The notes beneath the pieces were generated by a model. That model had not been told where the DNA came from. It ran no database searches and saw nothing but the letters and a program-made list of their open reading frames with translations. The position numbers and the translations under genes are program-made. From assembly GCA_027487675.1 (NCBI GenBank), contig JAIYDD010000217.1, positions 1 through 64,000 on the forward strand: 64,000 bases of DNA, read 5' to 3'. Source of the DNA: Acetobacteraceae bacterium. Lineage in GTDB: Bacteria > Pseudomonadota > Alphaproteobacteria > Acetobacterales > Acetobacteraceae. Shown here piece after piece: positions 34,115 to 42,960 of the stretch; the stretch's first letter is position 1; each line of letters opens with the position of its first letter.

Positions 34115-35730
34115 TCCCCTGGGACCAGGCGCTGGCCAACCGCGCCGCCCGCGCGCCGGCGCCGCCGGCCGCCGCATCGCTGCCGAAGGATTCGCTGCTG
34201 GCCGGCTTCCACCCCGACCACGCCCCGGGCGCGATGGAGCCGCTGCGGATCGGCGCCTCCGCCGGCCAGAACTGCCCGGCCGCGCTCGCCGCGCTGCTGC
34301 ACGCCAACGCGCTGGTCGAGGATCTGGACATCGCCGGCGCGCCGGTGCTGGACGCGGAGGTGCTGGTGATCGGCGCCGGCGGCGCGGGCTGCGTCGCCGC
34401 GCTGACCGCCGCGCGCGCCGGCGCTCGGGTGCTGCTGGCGACGAAGCTCCGCATGGGCGACGGCAACACGGTGATGGCCGAGGGCGGCATCCAGGCGGCC
34501 GTCGGCGCGGAGGACAGCCTGCAGCGCCATTTCGACGACACGCTGCGCGCCGGCCATTTCCGCGCCGACCGCGCGCTGGTCGCGGCGCTGGTCTCGGACG
34601 GGCCGGAGGCGATCCGCTGGCTGATCCGCGAAGGCATGGAGTTCGACCTGGAGGACGGCGCCGCGCGCATCGGCGGCCACCTGTTCCGCAAGAAGCCGGG
34701 CGGCGCCACCGCGGCGCGGCTGCTGAGCCATCGCGACTACACCGGGCTCGAGATGATGCGCGTGCTGCGCGAGGCGGTGCTGCTGACGCCCGGCATCACC
34801 GTGCTGGAACGCCACCCGGCGGTGGAGCTGCTGACCGACCCGCATGGCGGCTGCGCCGGCGCCGTGCTGCTGGACCTGGAGGCGCGGCGCCTGGTGCTGG
34901 CGCGGTCGGGCGCGACGCTGATCGCCACCGGCGGCGCGGGGCGGCTGCACCTGTCGGGCTTCCCGACCTCGAACCACTACGGCGCGACGGCGGATGGGTT
35001 GGTGCTGGCCTATCGGCTGGGGGCGGCGCTGCGCGAGATCGAGAGCTTCCAGTACCACCCGACCGGCATCGCCTGGCCGCCGCACCTGACCGGCACGCTG
35101 ATCAGCGAAGCCGCGCGCGCCGCCGGCGGCGTGCTGCTGAACGGGCTCGGGCAGCGCTTTGTGGAGGAGCTCGGCCCGCGCGATGTCGTCGCCGCCGCGA
35201 TCCTGCGCGAGATCGCCGAAGGCCGCGGCGTGGCGCGGGATGGCTGCGCAGGCGTGCTGCTCGACACGCCGGGGCTGGAAGAAGCGCAGCCGGGGATTTT
35301 GGGCAAGCGGCTGGTGACGCTGACGCATCTGGCGCATCGCGCGGGCTTCGACCCGGCGCAACAGCCCTTCCTGATCCGGCCGACGCTGCACTACCAGAAT
35401 GGCGGCATCGCCATCGACGCGGCGGGGCGCACGGGCGTGCCAGGGCTGCTTTGCGCGGGGGAGGCTTCGGGCGGGCTGCATGGCGCGAACCGGCTGATGG
35501 GCAATGCGCTGCTGGAATGCGTGGCCTTCGGCCGCCGCGCCGGCGCGGCCGCGGCGGAGGCGCTGCGGCAGGACCGGCCGCGCGGCGTGGGCGTCGCGCA
35601 TCTGGCGGCGTGGGAACGCGGGCTGGTGGCGGCGGGGCTGCCGCTGGATCGGCGCGCGCCGATGCTGTTCCCGGGCTATGGCAATGTGGACCTGGGCGCG
35701 GTGCTGCCGCGGGCGCGGGTGGCGGCGTGA
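34111..35730 (+). CDS. FAD-dependent succinate dehydrogenase/fumarate reductase-like flavoprotein
   Basis: A 539-residue flavoprotein. The FAD loop is VLVIGAGGAGCVAALTAARAG near residue 85. TVMAEGGIQAAVG carries the FAD-linking region, ESFQYHPTGI and GLLCAGEASGGLHGANRLMGNALLE are the substrate/FAD parts. An extra 80-residue lead precedes the FAD loop. GTG 34111 overlaps the Fe-S gene. It would oxidise or reduce a dicarboxylate or an enoate; which one is not readable. The TRAP importer just upstream is a plausible source of the substrate. Confidence 0.83.
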   Translation: MIPWDQALANRAARAPAPPAAASLPKDSLLAGFHPDHAPGAMEPLRIGASAGQNCPAALAALLHANALVEDLDIAGAPVLDAEVLVIGAGGAGCVAALTAARAGARVLLATKLRMGDGNTVMAEGGIQAAVGAEDSLQRHFDDTLRAGHFRADRALVAALVSDGPEAIRWLIREGMEFDLEDGAARIGGHLFRKKPGGATAARLLSHRDYTGLEMMRVLREAVLLTPGITVLERHPAVELLTDPHGGCAGAVLLDLEARRLVLARSGATLIATGGAGRLHLSGFPTSNHYGATADGLVLAYRLGAALREIESFQYHPTGIAWPPHLTGTLISEAARAAGGVLLNGLGQRFVEELGPRDVVAAAILREIAEGRGVARDGCAGVLLDTPGLEEAQPGILGKRLVTLTHLAHRAGFDPAQQPFLIRPTLHYQNGGIAIDAAGRTGVPGLLCAGEASGGLHGANRLMGNALLECVAFGRRAGAAAAEALRQDRPRGVGVAHLAAWERGLVAAGLPLDRRAPMLFPGYGNVDLGAVLPRARVAA

Positions 35731-35795
35731 TGGGTGAGGTGACGCTTCGCATGCGCCGGGTTCACGCGTGGCGCCCGACGAAGCCCCCACCCCGA

Positions 35796-35821
35796 CCCTC
35801 CCCCGCCAGGGCGGGGGAGGG
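35796..35821. repeat. CCCTCCCCCGC palindromic repeat
   Basis: A perfect 12-bp inverted repeat, arms 35796-35807 and 35810-35821 with a 2-base loop, and preceded by CCCCACCCCGA. It matches the copies at 37661-37684 and 51863-51888 and a degenerate one at 9550-9573. It lies in the gap after the flavoprotein gene. Confidence 0.88.
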
Positions 35822-35925
35822 AGAGGCTGGCGACGCGGGGCGTCGCGGGTGGCTGGCGGCCATGCCGGCAGGGCGCCCCGCCCCGGCGATCCCCCGCGCC
35901 AGGTCGGGCGCCAGACACCCGGTTT

Positions 35926-35996
35926 CCAAAGGCCTTTCGGCCTTTGGCCGGTCGGCGGCACTGCCGCCGACGTATGAGAGGGGCGGAGCCCCTCTC
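35926..35996. promoter_or_regulatory. Three consecutive perfect hairpins before the NuoF-like gene
   Basis: CCAAAGGCC-TTTC-GGCCTTTGG (35926-35947), GTCGGCGGC-ACT-GCCGCCGAC (35951-35971) and GAGAGGGGC-GGA-GCCCCTCTC (35976-35996). Each has a 9-bp stem and a 3-4-base loop. They fill the end of the 283-base gap and stop 17 bases before ATG 36014. They could weaken readthrough, protect an mRNA end, or be copies of a mobile repeat; a similar order occurs at 53751-53806. Confidence 0.7.
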
Positions 35997-36013
35997 GGGC
36001 CACGAGGCGCAGC

Positions 36014-37243
36014 ATGATCCTGACCGCCCCCGGCCTGCGCGTCGGCGCCGACCTCGGCGCGCATCTGGCGGCCGGCGGCGGCGCGGGGCTGGCCGCGGCG
36101 TTGCGCGATCCCGCCGCCATCATCCCCGTCATCGAGGCCGCCGGCCTGCGCGGCCTGGGTGGCGCCGGCTTCCCGACGCATCGGAAGTGGGGCGCCGTCG
36201 CCGCGCAGCCCGGCCCGGGCAAATGGGTGCTCTGCAACGGCAACGAGGACGAGCCCGGCACCTTCAAGGACCGCTTCCTGCTGGCCGAGACGCCGCACCA
36301 GGTGATCGAGGGCGCCCTGCTCGCGGCGCTGGCCGTGCGCGCCGCCCATGTCGCGCTCTACGTGAACCCGCGGGAGGCCGCGACGGTCGCGACGCTGCGC
36401 GACGCCGCCGCGTGCTGGTCCGGGCATCCGCTGCTGGCGGAGGTCGCGCGCGCCGTCGGCGAGCCCGTCGCGATCGCCGTCGTCGAAAGCTCCGGCCTCT
36501 ATATAGGCGGCGAGGAGACGGCGGCGGTGGCGAGCGTGGAGGGGCGCTTCCCCTTCCCCAGCCTCAAGCCCCCCTTCCCCGCCGAGGCCGGCGTGCATGG
36601 CCGCCCGACGCTGGTGAACAATGTCGAGACGCTGGCCCAGGCCGGCCACATCCTGGCGCATGGCGCGGATTGGTATCGGGCGCTCGGCCGGGGCGGCGCG
36701 GCCGGGACAAAGCTGTTCTCGCTGTCGGGCGACGTGCTGCGCCCCGGGCTGCACGAGCTGCCGATGGGCACCACGCTGCGCGAGCTGGTCTTCGACCATG
36801 GCGGCGGCATCCTGGGCGGGCGCGCCTTCAAGGCGGTGTTCACCGGGGGCCCCTCCAACACGCTGCTGACGGCCGCCGACCTGGATGCGCCGATGGATTT
36901 CGACGGCCTGCGGGCGCGCGGATCGCGGCTCGGGACAGGCGCGATGATCGTGGTCGGCGAAGGCACCTCGATCCTGCGGAAGACGGCGGAATACGTGGCG
37001 TTCTTCGCGGCGTCCTCCTGCGGGCAATGCCCGCCCTGCAAGATCGGCACCTTCCAGGTGGCCCGCCTGCTGGAACGGATCGAGGCCGGCACCGGCCGCC
37101 CCGGCGACCTCGCCGCGCTGCGCAACCTGGCCGCGCTGCTGCCGGGCAGCGGGCGCTGCGGGCTGGTGGATGGGGCGGCGACGGTGCTGGCCAGCTCGCT
37201 CCGCACCTTCCCGGAGGAATACGCCCGCGCCGTGCGCGGGTGA
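36014..37243 (+). CDS. NuoF-like NADH-binding flavoprotein (complex I 51 kDa family)
   Basis: A 409-residue protein. The NADH site is in GLRGLGGAGFPTHRKWGA; the FMN region is WVLCNGNEDEPGTFKDRFL; ESSGLYIGGEETAAV and GRPTLVNNVETLAQAGHI are further family parts. CGQCPPCKIGTFQ with the later cysteine in RCGLVDG binds the N3-type [4Fe-4S] cluster. No other complex I gene is near. Following a FrdA/FrdB-like pair, it may pass electrons between NAD(H) and that flavoprotein. The intervening 283 bases with hairpins leave operon membership open. Confidence 0.85.
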   Translation: MILTAPGLRVGADLGAHLAAGGGAGLAAALRDPAAIIPVIEAAGLRGLGGAGFPTHRKWGAVAAQPGPGKWVLCNGNEDEPGTFKDRFLLAETPHQVIEGALLAALAVRAAHVALYVNPREAATVATLRDAAACWSGHPLLAEVARAVGEPVAIAVVESSGLYIGGEETAAVASVEGRFPFPSLKPPFPAEAGVHGRPTLVNNVETLAQAGHILAHGADWYRALGRGGAAGTKLFSLSGDVLRPGLHELPMGTTLRELVFDHGGGILGGRAFKAVFTGGPSNTLLTAADLDAPMDFDGLRARGSRLGTGAMIVVGEGTSILRKTAEYVAFFAASSCGQCPPCKIGTFQVARLLERIEAGTGRPGDLAALRNLAALLPGSGRCGLVDGAATVLASSLRTFPEEYARAVRG

Positions 37244-37304
37244 CCTTCCGCGCCAACCCGCGCGCCGCCCCCGCGTTGCCATCCCAGTCAAGGGAGGCCA
37301 CGCG

Positions 37305-37652
37305 ATGCAGATCCAGATCAACACCCACCACACCGCCGGCGATGAGGGCTACACCGCCCGCGTCGAGGCCCGGATCGCCGAGGGGCTCGACCGCTTCGCG
37401 CGGCACCTGACGCGGGTCGAGGTGCACCTGGAGGATGTGAATGCCGGCAAGGGCGGCGCCGACGACAAGCGCTGCATGATCGAGGCGCGGCCGACGAACC
37501 ACGCGCCGCTTGCCGTCAGCCACCAGGCGCCGACGCTGCCGCAGGCGATCGATGGCGCGATCGACAAGGCGCGGCGCGTGCTGGACGGCGCGCTGGCGCC
37601 GCGCACCGACCACAAGGGGCGTGGGTCGGTGCGCGACAACGAGCTGCGGTGA
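37305..37652 (+). CDS. HPF/RaiA-family ribosome-associated protein
   Basis: A 115-residue protein of the sigma-54 modulation/ribosome hibernation group. MQIQINTHHTAGDEGYTARV, then RFARHLTRVEVHLEDVNAG, and ARPTNHAPLAVSHQAPTL with ALDGAIDKARRVL near the end. It is short, lacking the dimerising C-terminal domain of long HPF, so it resembles YfiA/short HPF. It binds the small subunit in stress in relatives. AGGGAGG precedes the ATG. Confidence 0.8.
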   Translation: MQIQINTHHTAGDEGYTARVEARIAEGLDRFARHLTRVEVHLEDVNAGKGGADDKRCMIEARPTNHAPLAVSHQAPTLPQAIDGAIDKARRVLDGALAPRTDHKGRGSVRDNELR

Positions 37653-37660
37653 TCGCTTCC

Positions 37661-37684
37661 CCCTCCCCCGCTCGCGGGGGAGGG
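37661..37684. repeat. CCCTCCCCCGC palindromic repeat
   Basis: Arms CCCTCCCCCGC (37661-37671) and GCGGGGGAGGG (37674-37684), loop TC. It stands between the convergent ends of the ribosome factor gene (+) and the DASS transporter gene (-) and may also stop transcription. Confidence 0.88.
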
Positions 37685-37694
37685 AGGGCGATGG

Positions 37695-39200
37695 TCACGT
37701 GATGAACAGGATCCAGGGCACCCCGATCGCCAGCACGGCGGCCAGGAACAGCAGCCCGAAGATCGCGCCGAGCTTCCAGTAGTCGGCCGAGGGCAGGTAG
37801 CCGCTGCCGAAATAGACGGGGCTCGGGCCCGTGGCATACGGCGTCAGGATGCCCATCACGCCGAGCGTCACGCAGAGGCTCAGCACCAGCGCCTTCATGT
37901 CCATCCCCGGCACCGCCGCGCCGACCGTCAGCATCACCGGCAGCAGCGCCGTGACATGCGCGGTGACGGAGGCGAAGACGTAATGCGCCAGGTAGAACAC
38001 CGCGACCAGCACCAGCAGCGCCACCGTGGGCGACACGCCCGCCACCGCGCCGCCGAGCTTGCCGGCGAACCAGGCGACGAACCCCACCTGCGCCAGCCCG
38101 CCCGCCAGCGCGACCAGCGTCGCGAACCAGACCAGCGTGGTCCAGGCCTGCTTGTTGGCCGCCACGTCGTCCCAGCCGACGATGCCGGTCAGCACCATCA
38201 GGCACAGCACGGCGAGTGCCACCGTCGTGCTGTTGAACACCGGGTCGCCGAACACCCAGAGGCCGAGGGCGGCGAAGACCAGCACGCCGAGCGTGATCTC
38301 CTTCCGCGTCGGGCCGCCCATCTTGCGCAGCTCGTCGCTCGCCCAGGCGACCACCTCGCCGCCTTCCTTCACCTCCGGCGGGTAGAGCTTGTAGGCGAGC
38401 ATCGGCACGGCCAGCAGCAGCAGCACGCCGACCGGCAGGAAGGCCAGGAACCACTCGACCCAGGTGACGGAGATCCGTGCGGTGCGGTTCGCCAGTTCCA
38501 CCGCCAGCAGATTGGGCGCGAGCGCGGTGAGGAACATCGAGGAGGTGACGCAGGTCGCCGCGATCGCCGTCCACATCACGTAGCCGCCGACCCGCCGCGC
38601 GGAGGGATCGTTGGGCAGGCTGCCATAGAGCGGCGGCAGGTTGCGCGCGACCGGGTAGATCGTGCCGCCCGACCGCGCGGTGTTGGAGGGCGTGAAAGGC
38701 GCGAGGGCGAGGTCGGCGAGTGCGATCGCATAGCCGAGCGTCAGCGTCCGCCGCCCCATCGCGCGGACCAGCAGCAGCGCGATGCGCCGGCCGAGGCCCG
38801 ATTTCTCGTAGCCGAGCGCGAACATGAAGGCCGCGAAGATCAGCCAGACGGTGGAATTCGCGAAGCCCGAGAGCGCCCAGCTCAGCGAGGCGGTGGCCGG
38901 GTTGAACCCCGGCCGCGCCAGCTGTTCCGGCGCGTAGAGCACGAAGGGCGAGAGCAGCGCGACGGATGTCACGCCGACCAGCCCCGCCACCGCGCCGGGC
39001 ACCGATTCGAGCACCAGCGCCACCACCACCGCCGCGAAGATCGCGAAGTAGAGCCAGGCATGCGGCGCGAGCCCCGCCGGCGCCGGCAGCAGCGCCAGCG
39101 CGCCGCCCACGGCCAGCGGCGCGAGGAGCCTCGCCCAGGGCGGCCCGGCCGGCCGCTTCAGCGCGGCGGGCGTCGTGCCGTGCTGCGTGGTGGTGGACAT
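37695..39200 (-). CDS. DASS-family (SLC13) anion permease
   Basis: A 501-residue membrane protein with about 12-14 helices. LAPFTPSNTARSGGTIYPVARN is the Ser-Asn-Thr signature of divalent-anion:Na+ symporters, and TPYATGPSPVYFGSGYL near the end is its second copy. Relatives carry dicarboxylates, citrate or tartrate (CitT/TtdT). The tartrate dehydrogenase and fumarate-like genes in the window fit such substrates but do not prove them. Divergent from the TctC gene. Confidence 0.9.
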   Translation of the reverse strand: MSTTTQHGTTPAALKRPAGPPWARLLAPLAVGGALALLPAPAGLAPHAWLYFAIFAAVVVALVLESVPGAVAGLVGVTSVALLSPFVLYAPEQLARPGFNPATASLSWALSGFANSTVWLIFAAFMFALGYEKSGLGRRIALLLVRAMGRRTLTLGYAIALADLALAPFTPSNTARSGGTIYPVARNLPPLYGSLPNDPSARRVGGYVMWTAIAATCVTSSMFLTALAPNLLAVELANRTARISVTWVEWFLAFLPVGVLLLLAVPMLAYKLYPPEVKEGGEVVAWASDELRKMGGPTRKEITLGVLVFAALGLWVFGDPVFNSTTVALAVLCLMVLTGIVGWDDVAANKQAWTTLVWFATLVALAGGLAQVGFVAWFAGKLGGAVAGVSPTVALLVLVAVFYLAHYVFASVTAHVTALLPVMLTVGAAVPGMDMKALVLSLCVTLGVMGILTPYATGPSPVYFGSGYLPSADYWKLGAIFGLLFLAAVLAIGVPWILFIT

Positions 39201-39367
39201 CGCGGCTGCGCTCCGATGCTCGGTCCAAGGCTAGGGTCCGGGTCGCAAGGCGCGCCTTGATCCGGCTCAAGCCGGCCCGGCTTGCTGGCGGGGGCGGCCT
39301 CGTCCTAGCCTGTCGGCAATCGCCGCGCGACGGCGACAGAAACGACCGAAGGGAAGGAGAGACGTCC

Positions 39368-40366
39368 ATGGCCTCGTTCACCCGCCGCACGCTGCTCGCG
39401 GCCTCCGGCACGGCGCTGGCGACCGCCGGCGCGGGGCTGGCCGCGCCCGCGCTGGCGCAGGGCCGCTACCCGAACCGCCCCGTGCAGGTGATCGTGCCCT
39501 GGGGCGCCGGCGGCGGCACGGATGCCACCGCGCGCATCGTCTCGAGCCTGCTGGAACGCGACCTCGGCCAGCCCTTCAACGTGGTGAACCGCACCGGCGG
39601 GTCGGGCGTGGTGGGCCATTCCGCGATCGCAACTGCCCAGCCGGACGGCTACACGATCGGGATGATCACGGTCGAGATCACGATGATGCACTGGCAGGGC
39701 CTGACCGACCTGCGCCCGACCAGCTACACGCCGCTGGCGCTGATGAATTCCGACCCGCCCGGCGTCACCGTCGCGCAGAACGCGCCGTTTGCCGACATCC
39801 GCGCGCTGGCCGAGGCGATCCGCACGCGGCCGGCCGGCACCTTCCGCGCCAGCGGCACCGGCCAGGGCGGCATCTGGCACCTGGCGCTGGTGGGGTGGCT
39901 GCAGGCGATGGGGCTGCGCGGCGACCATGTGCGCTGGGTGCCCTCCAACGGCGCCGCACCGGCGATGCAGGAACTGGCGGCCGGCGGCGTCGACATCGTC
40001 ACCTGCTCGATCCCCGAGGCGCGGGCGATGATCGACGCCAACCGCGCCCGCGCGCTGGCGATCATGGCCCCCGCGCGCAACCCGATGTTCGCGCAGGTGC
40101 CGACGCTGAACGAGACGCTGGGCATCAACTACTCCACCGGCGCCTGGCGCGGCATCGCCGGGCCGCGCAACATGCCGGCCGAGATCGCGGGCGCGCTGCA
40201 GGCGGCGCTGAAGCGCGCCTACGACAACCGGGAGTTCCAGGAGTTCATGTCGTCCCGCGGCTTCGGCACGGTGTGGGGCGATGCGGCGCAGTTCGCCTCC
40301 TTCATGGCGGAGGGCGACCGCGCCATGGGGGATGCGATGCGCGCGGCGGGGCTGGCGCGGGGCTGA
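39368..40366 (+). CDS. tctC: Tripartite tricarboxylate transporter substrate-binding protein (Bug/TctC family)
   Basis: A 332-residue periplasmic receptor with a signal (TRRTLLAASGTALATAGAGLAAPALA). RPVQVIVPWGAGGGTDATARI and NRTGGSGVVGHSAIATAQPDGYTI are Bug-family marks that hold the carboxylate-binding loops. The ATG is preceded by GGAGAG. tctB and tctA follow in order. Ligand unknown; these importers usually take up di- or tricarboxylates or aromatic acids. Confidence 0.9.
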   Translation: MASFTRRTLLAASGTALATAGAGLAAPALAQGRYPNRPVQVIVPWGAGGGTDATARIVSSLLERDLGQPFNVVNRTGGSGVVGHSAIATAQPDGYTIGMITVEITMMHWQGLTDLRPTSYTPLALMNSDPPGVTVAQNAPFADIRALAEAIRTRPAGTFRASGTGQGGIWHLALVGWLQAMGLRGDHVRWVPSNGAAPAMQELAAGGVDIVTCSIPEARAMIDANRARALAIMAPARNPMFAQVPTLNETLGINYSTGAWRGIAGPRNMPAEIAGALQAALKRAYDNREFQEFMSSRGFGTVWGDAAQFASFMAEGDRAMGDAMRAAGLARG

Positions 40367-40423
40367 AGCCTGCGGGCGCGGGCCGCACCCGCGCCCGTCA
40401 CCCAGGAAGGGCGGTGCCGCGCC

Positions 40424-40888
40424 ATGCGCGTGAACGATGCCGTGCTCGGCGTGCTGCTGCTGGGCTTCGCGGGGTGGGTGTGGTGGCTGACCAGCTTCTT
40501 CCCCGCCTTCCCCGGCCAGGATTACGGCCCGAGCCTGTTCCCGCGCATCCTGGCCGCCGGCATCGCCGGCTGCGGGCTGCTGCTGGCGCTGCGGGGCCTG
40601 CGCGCGCGCCAGCGCCTGCTGACGCTGGACGAGTGGGTGCGCGACCCGGCGCGGCTGGTCTCCGTGCTGCTGATGCCGGGGGCGGTGCTGGCCTACATCT
40701 TCGTCGTCGACACGCTGGGCTTCATCCCGACGGCCTTCGCCATCCTTCTGGTGCTGTTCCTGTGGTTCCGCGCGCGGCCCGTCGTGGCGCTGCCGGTGGC
40801 GGCCGGCGTGACGCTGACCATCCACTGGTTCTTCGCGGGCATGATGCGCGTGCCGCTGCCGCGCGGGCTGCTGGACAGCGTGCTGTGA
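40424..40888 (+). CDS. tctB: Tripartite tricarboxylate transporter small permease (TctB)
   Basis: A 154-residue protein with four helices: VLGVLLLGFAGWVWWLTSFFP opens it, and GQDYGPSLFPRILAAG is typical TctB. It works with TctA and TctC. It follows tctC by 57 bases and precedes tctA by 32. Confidence 0.86.
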   Translation: MRVNDAVLGVLLLGFAGWVWWLTSFFPAFPGQDYGPSLFPRILAAGIAGCGLLLALRGLRARQRLLTLDEWVRDPARLVSVLLMPGAVLAYIFVVDTLGFIPTAFAILLVLFLWFRARPVVALPVAAGVTLTIHWFFAGMMRVPLPRGLLDSVL

Positions 40889-40920
40889 CCGCGCCGGCCG
40901 AGGTCTGAGGGCACACGACG

Positions 40921-42420
40921 ATGGACGCGCTGATCCAGGCCTTCGGGCTGGTCTTCGACCCCTTCGTGCTCGGCGTCATCGCCGTCTCGGCGGTGTTCGG
41001 CATGTTCGTCGGCGCGATGCCGGGGCTGACGGCCACCATGGCCACCGCGCTGCTGGTGCCTGTCACCTTCTTCATGCCGCCGGTGCCGGCGCTGGGCGCC
41101 ATCGTCACCGCGACCGCCATGGCGATCTTCGCCGGCGACATCCCGGCGGCGATGCTGCGCATGCCGGGCACGCCGGCCTCGGCCGCCTACGCCGACGAAT
41201 CCTATGCGATGACGAAGAAGGGCCAGCTGAACCTCAACATGGGGGTGAACCTGGTCTTTTCCGTCGCCGGCGGGCTGGTCGGCGTGGCGGTGCTGATCGC
41301 CGCCGCGCCGCTGCTGGCCGAGGTCGCGATCAACTTCTCCTCCTTCGAGTATTTCTGGCTGGCCTGCCTCGGCCTGACCTGCGCGGTGTTCCTGACGAAC
41401 GCCGATGCGGTGAAGGGCTTCCTGTCGCTGTTCATCGGGCTGCTGCTGGCCACCGTCGGCATCGATCCTTCCGCCGGCGCGCCGCGCTTCACCTTCGGCG
41501 AGGTGGAGCTGATGCAGGGCGTGAACTTCGTCGCCACCATGATCGGCGTCTTCGCGGTCAGCGAGCTGCTGCGCGGTGCGTCCACGGTGCGCGATGCCGG
41601 CCATGTGGTGGTGCAGCAGGTGGGCGACATGTTCCGCGGCCTGGGCGCGGTGTTCCGGCGCTACTGGTTCAACTTCCTCCGCGGCAGCGCGATCGGCACG
41701 GTGATCGGCGCGCTGCCCGGCGCGGGCGCCGACATCGCCGCCTGGATCAGCTACGCCGTGTCGAAGCGCTTCTCGAAGGAGCCCGAGAAATTCGGCACCG
41801 GGCATGTCGAGGGCATCGTCGATTCCACCTCGGCCAACAATTCGGCGCTGGGCGGCGCCTGGATCCCGGCGCTGGTCTTCGGCATCCCGGGTGATTCCAT
41901 CACCGCCATCGTCATCGGCGTGCTCTACATGAAGGGGATGAACCCCGGCCCGACGGTGTTCACCGAGAACCCGCAGCTGATCTACGCGGTCTTCCTGATC
42001 TTCATCCTGGCCAACCTGATCATGCTTCCGCTCGGCTGGGCCGCGATCAAGAGTGCCAGGCAGATGCTGCGCACGCCGCGCAACATCCTGCTGCCGATGA
42101 TCCTGATGTTCTGCATCGTCGGCAGCTTCGCGATGACCAACAGCCTTTATGGCGTCGCCATCATGCTGGCGATGGGCATCTTCGGCTGGTTCCTGGAGGA
42201 GCACGGCGTGCCCGTCGCGCCGCTGATCCTGGGCCTGGTGCTGGGCGAGATGCTGGAGCAGACCTTCGTGCAGAACATGATCAAGGCCGACGGCAACTGG
42301 CTGGCCTTCGTGGACCGGCCGATCGCCGGCGCGCTGGGTGTCGCGACGCTGCTGATCTGGGCGGTGATGATCGCGCGCGGCACCGGGCTGCTCGGCGCCC
42401 GCCGGGCCGCGGCGGCGTGA
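40921..42420 (+). CDS. tctA: Tripartite tricarboxylate transporter large permease (TctA)
   Basis: A 499-residue, roughly twelve-helix permease. VGAMPGLTATMATALLVPVTFF and IGALPGAGADIAAWISYAVSKR are the two repeated glycine-rich loops; IPGDSITAIVIGVLYMKGMNPGP is a further TctA signature. Its stop TGA overlaps a possible GTG start of the MaoC-like gene, so the next gene probably belongs to the operon. Confidence 0.93.
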   Translation: MDALIQAFGLVFDPFVLGVIAVSAVFGMFVGAMPGLTATMATALLVPVTFFMPPVPALGAIVTATAMAIFAGDIPAAMLRMPGTPASAAYADESYAMTKKGQLNLNMGVNLVFSVAGGLVGVAVLIAAAPLLAEVAINFSSFEYFWLACLGLTCAVFLTNADAVKGFLSLFIGLLLATVGIDPSAGAPRFTFGEVELMQGVNFVATMIGVFAVSELLRGASTVRDAGHVVVQQVGDMFRGLGAVFRRYWFNFLRGSAIGTVIGALPGAGADIAAWISYAVSKRFSKEPEKFGTGHVEGIVDSTSANNSALGGAWIPALVFGIPGDSITAIVIGVLYMKGMNPGPTVFTENPQLIYAVFLIFILANLIMLPLGWAAIKSARQMLRTPRNILLPMILMFCIVGSFAMTNSLYGVAIMLAMGIFGWFLEEHGVPVAPLILGLVLGEMLEQTFVQNMIKADGNWLAFVDRPIAGALGVATLLIWAVMIARGTGLLGARRAAAA

Positions 42421-42434
42421 CGGAAAGGCAGGCC

Positions 42435-42884
42435 ATGGCCATCACCCCGATCCGCTCCGCCGACGAGCTGCGTCCCGGCATGACGTTCGACCTCGGCAGC
42501 TTCGTCCTGACGCGGGAGGATGTGCTGGATTTCGCCCGCCGCTTCGACCCGCAGCCCTTCCACCTGGACGACGAGGCCGCGCGTGGTTCGCTGTTCGGGC
42601 GGCTGGTGGCGAGCGGGCTGCACACCTTCTCTGCCGCAGTCGGCCATTTGATCCGCAGCGGGCTGCTGGCGGAGGTGAACCTCGGCGCCGGCGGGGCGGA
42701 GCTGACATGGCCCGCCGCCCTCGACCCCGACACCCCCGTGGCCATGCAGGTGACGGTGGAGGAGAACCGCCCGAGCCGCAGCAAGCCGGAGATGGCGGTG
42801 GTCACGCTGCGCTACCGCGTCGCGACGGCGGCGACCGGCACGGTGGTGCTGGAGGTCAAGGCGCCGCACTTCATGCGCCGCTGA
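42435..42884 (+). CDS. MaoC-like hotdog dehydratase
   Basis: A 149-residue MaoC-family protein. RFDPQPFHLDDEAARGSLFGRLVASGLHT carries the Asp and His of (R)-hydratases. These enzymes add water to enoyl-CoA esters. ATG 42435 has GGAAAGG before it; a GTG at 42417 overlapping tctA is the alternative. Being joined to a TctCBA importer, it may act on the CoA ester of the imported acid; this is inference. Confidence 0.83.
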   Translation: MAITPIRSADELRPGMTFDLGSFVLTREDVLDFARRFDPQPFHLDDEAARGSLFGRLVASGLHTFSAAVGHLIRSGLLAEVNLGAGGAELTWPAALDPDTPVAMQVTVEENRPSRSKPEMAVVTLRYRVATAATGTVVLEVKAPHFMRR

Positions 42885-42909
42885 GCGCGCAGCGCCCGGA
42901 ACGCAGAAC

Positions 42910-42933
42910 GGCCCGGGGGTCTCCCCCCGGGCC
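42910..42933. terminator. Hairpin between convergent MaoC-like and EF-G genes
   Basis: A 10-bp stem, GGCCCGGGGG (42910-42919) and CCCCCGGGCC (42924-42933), with loop TCTC. On the minus strand GTTCTGCGTTCC follows, only weakly T-rich. It sits between two gene ends and likely limits transcripts from both sides. Confidence 0.65.
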
Positions 42934-42960
42934 GCCCGCGTCAGCCGATCCGCGAAGGGA

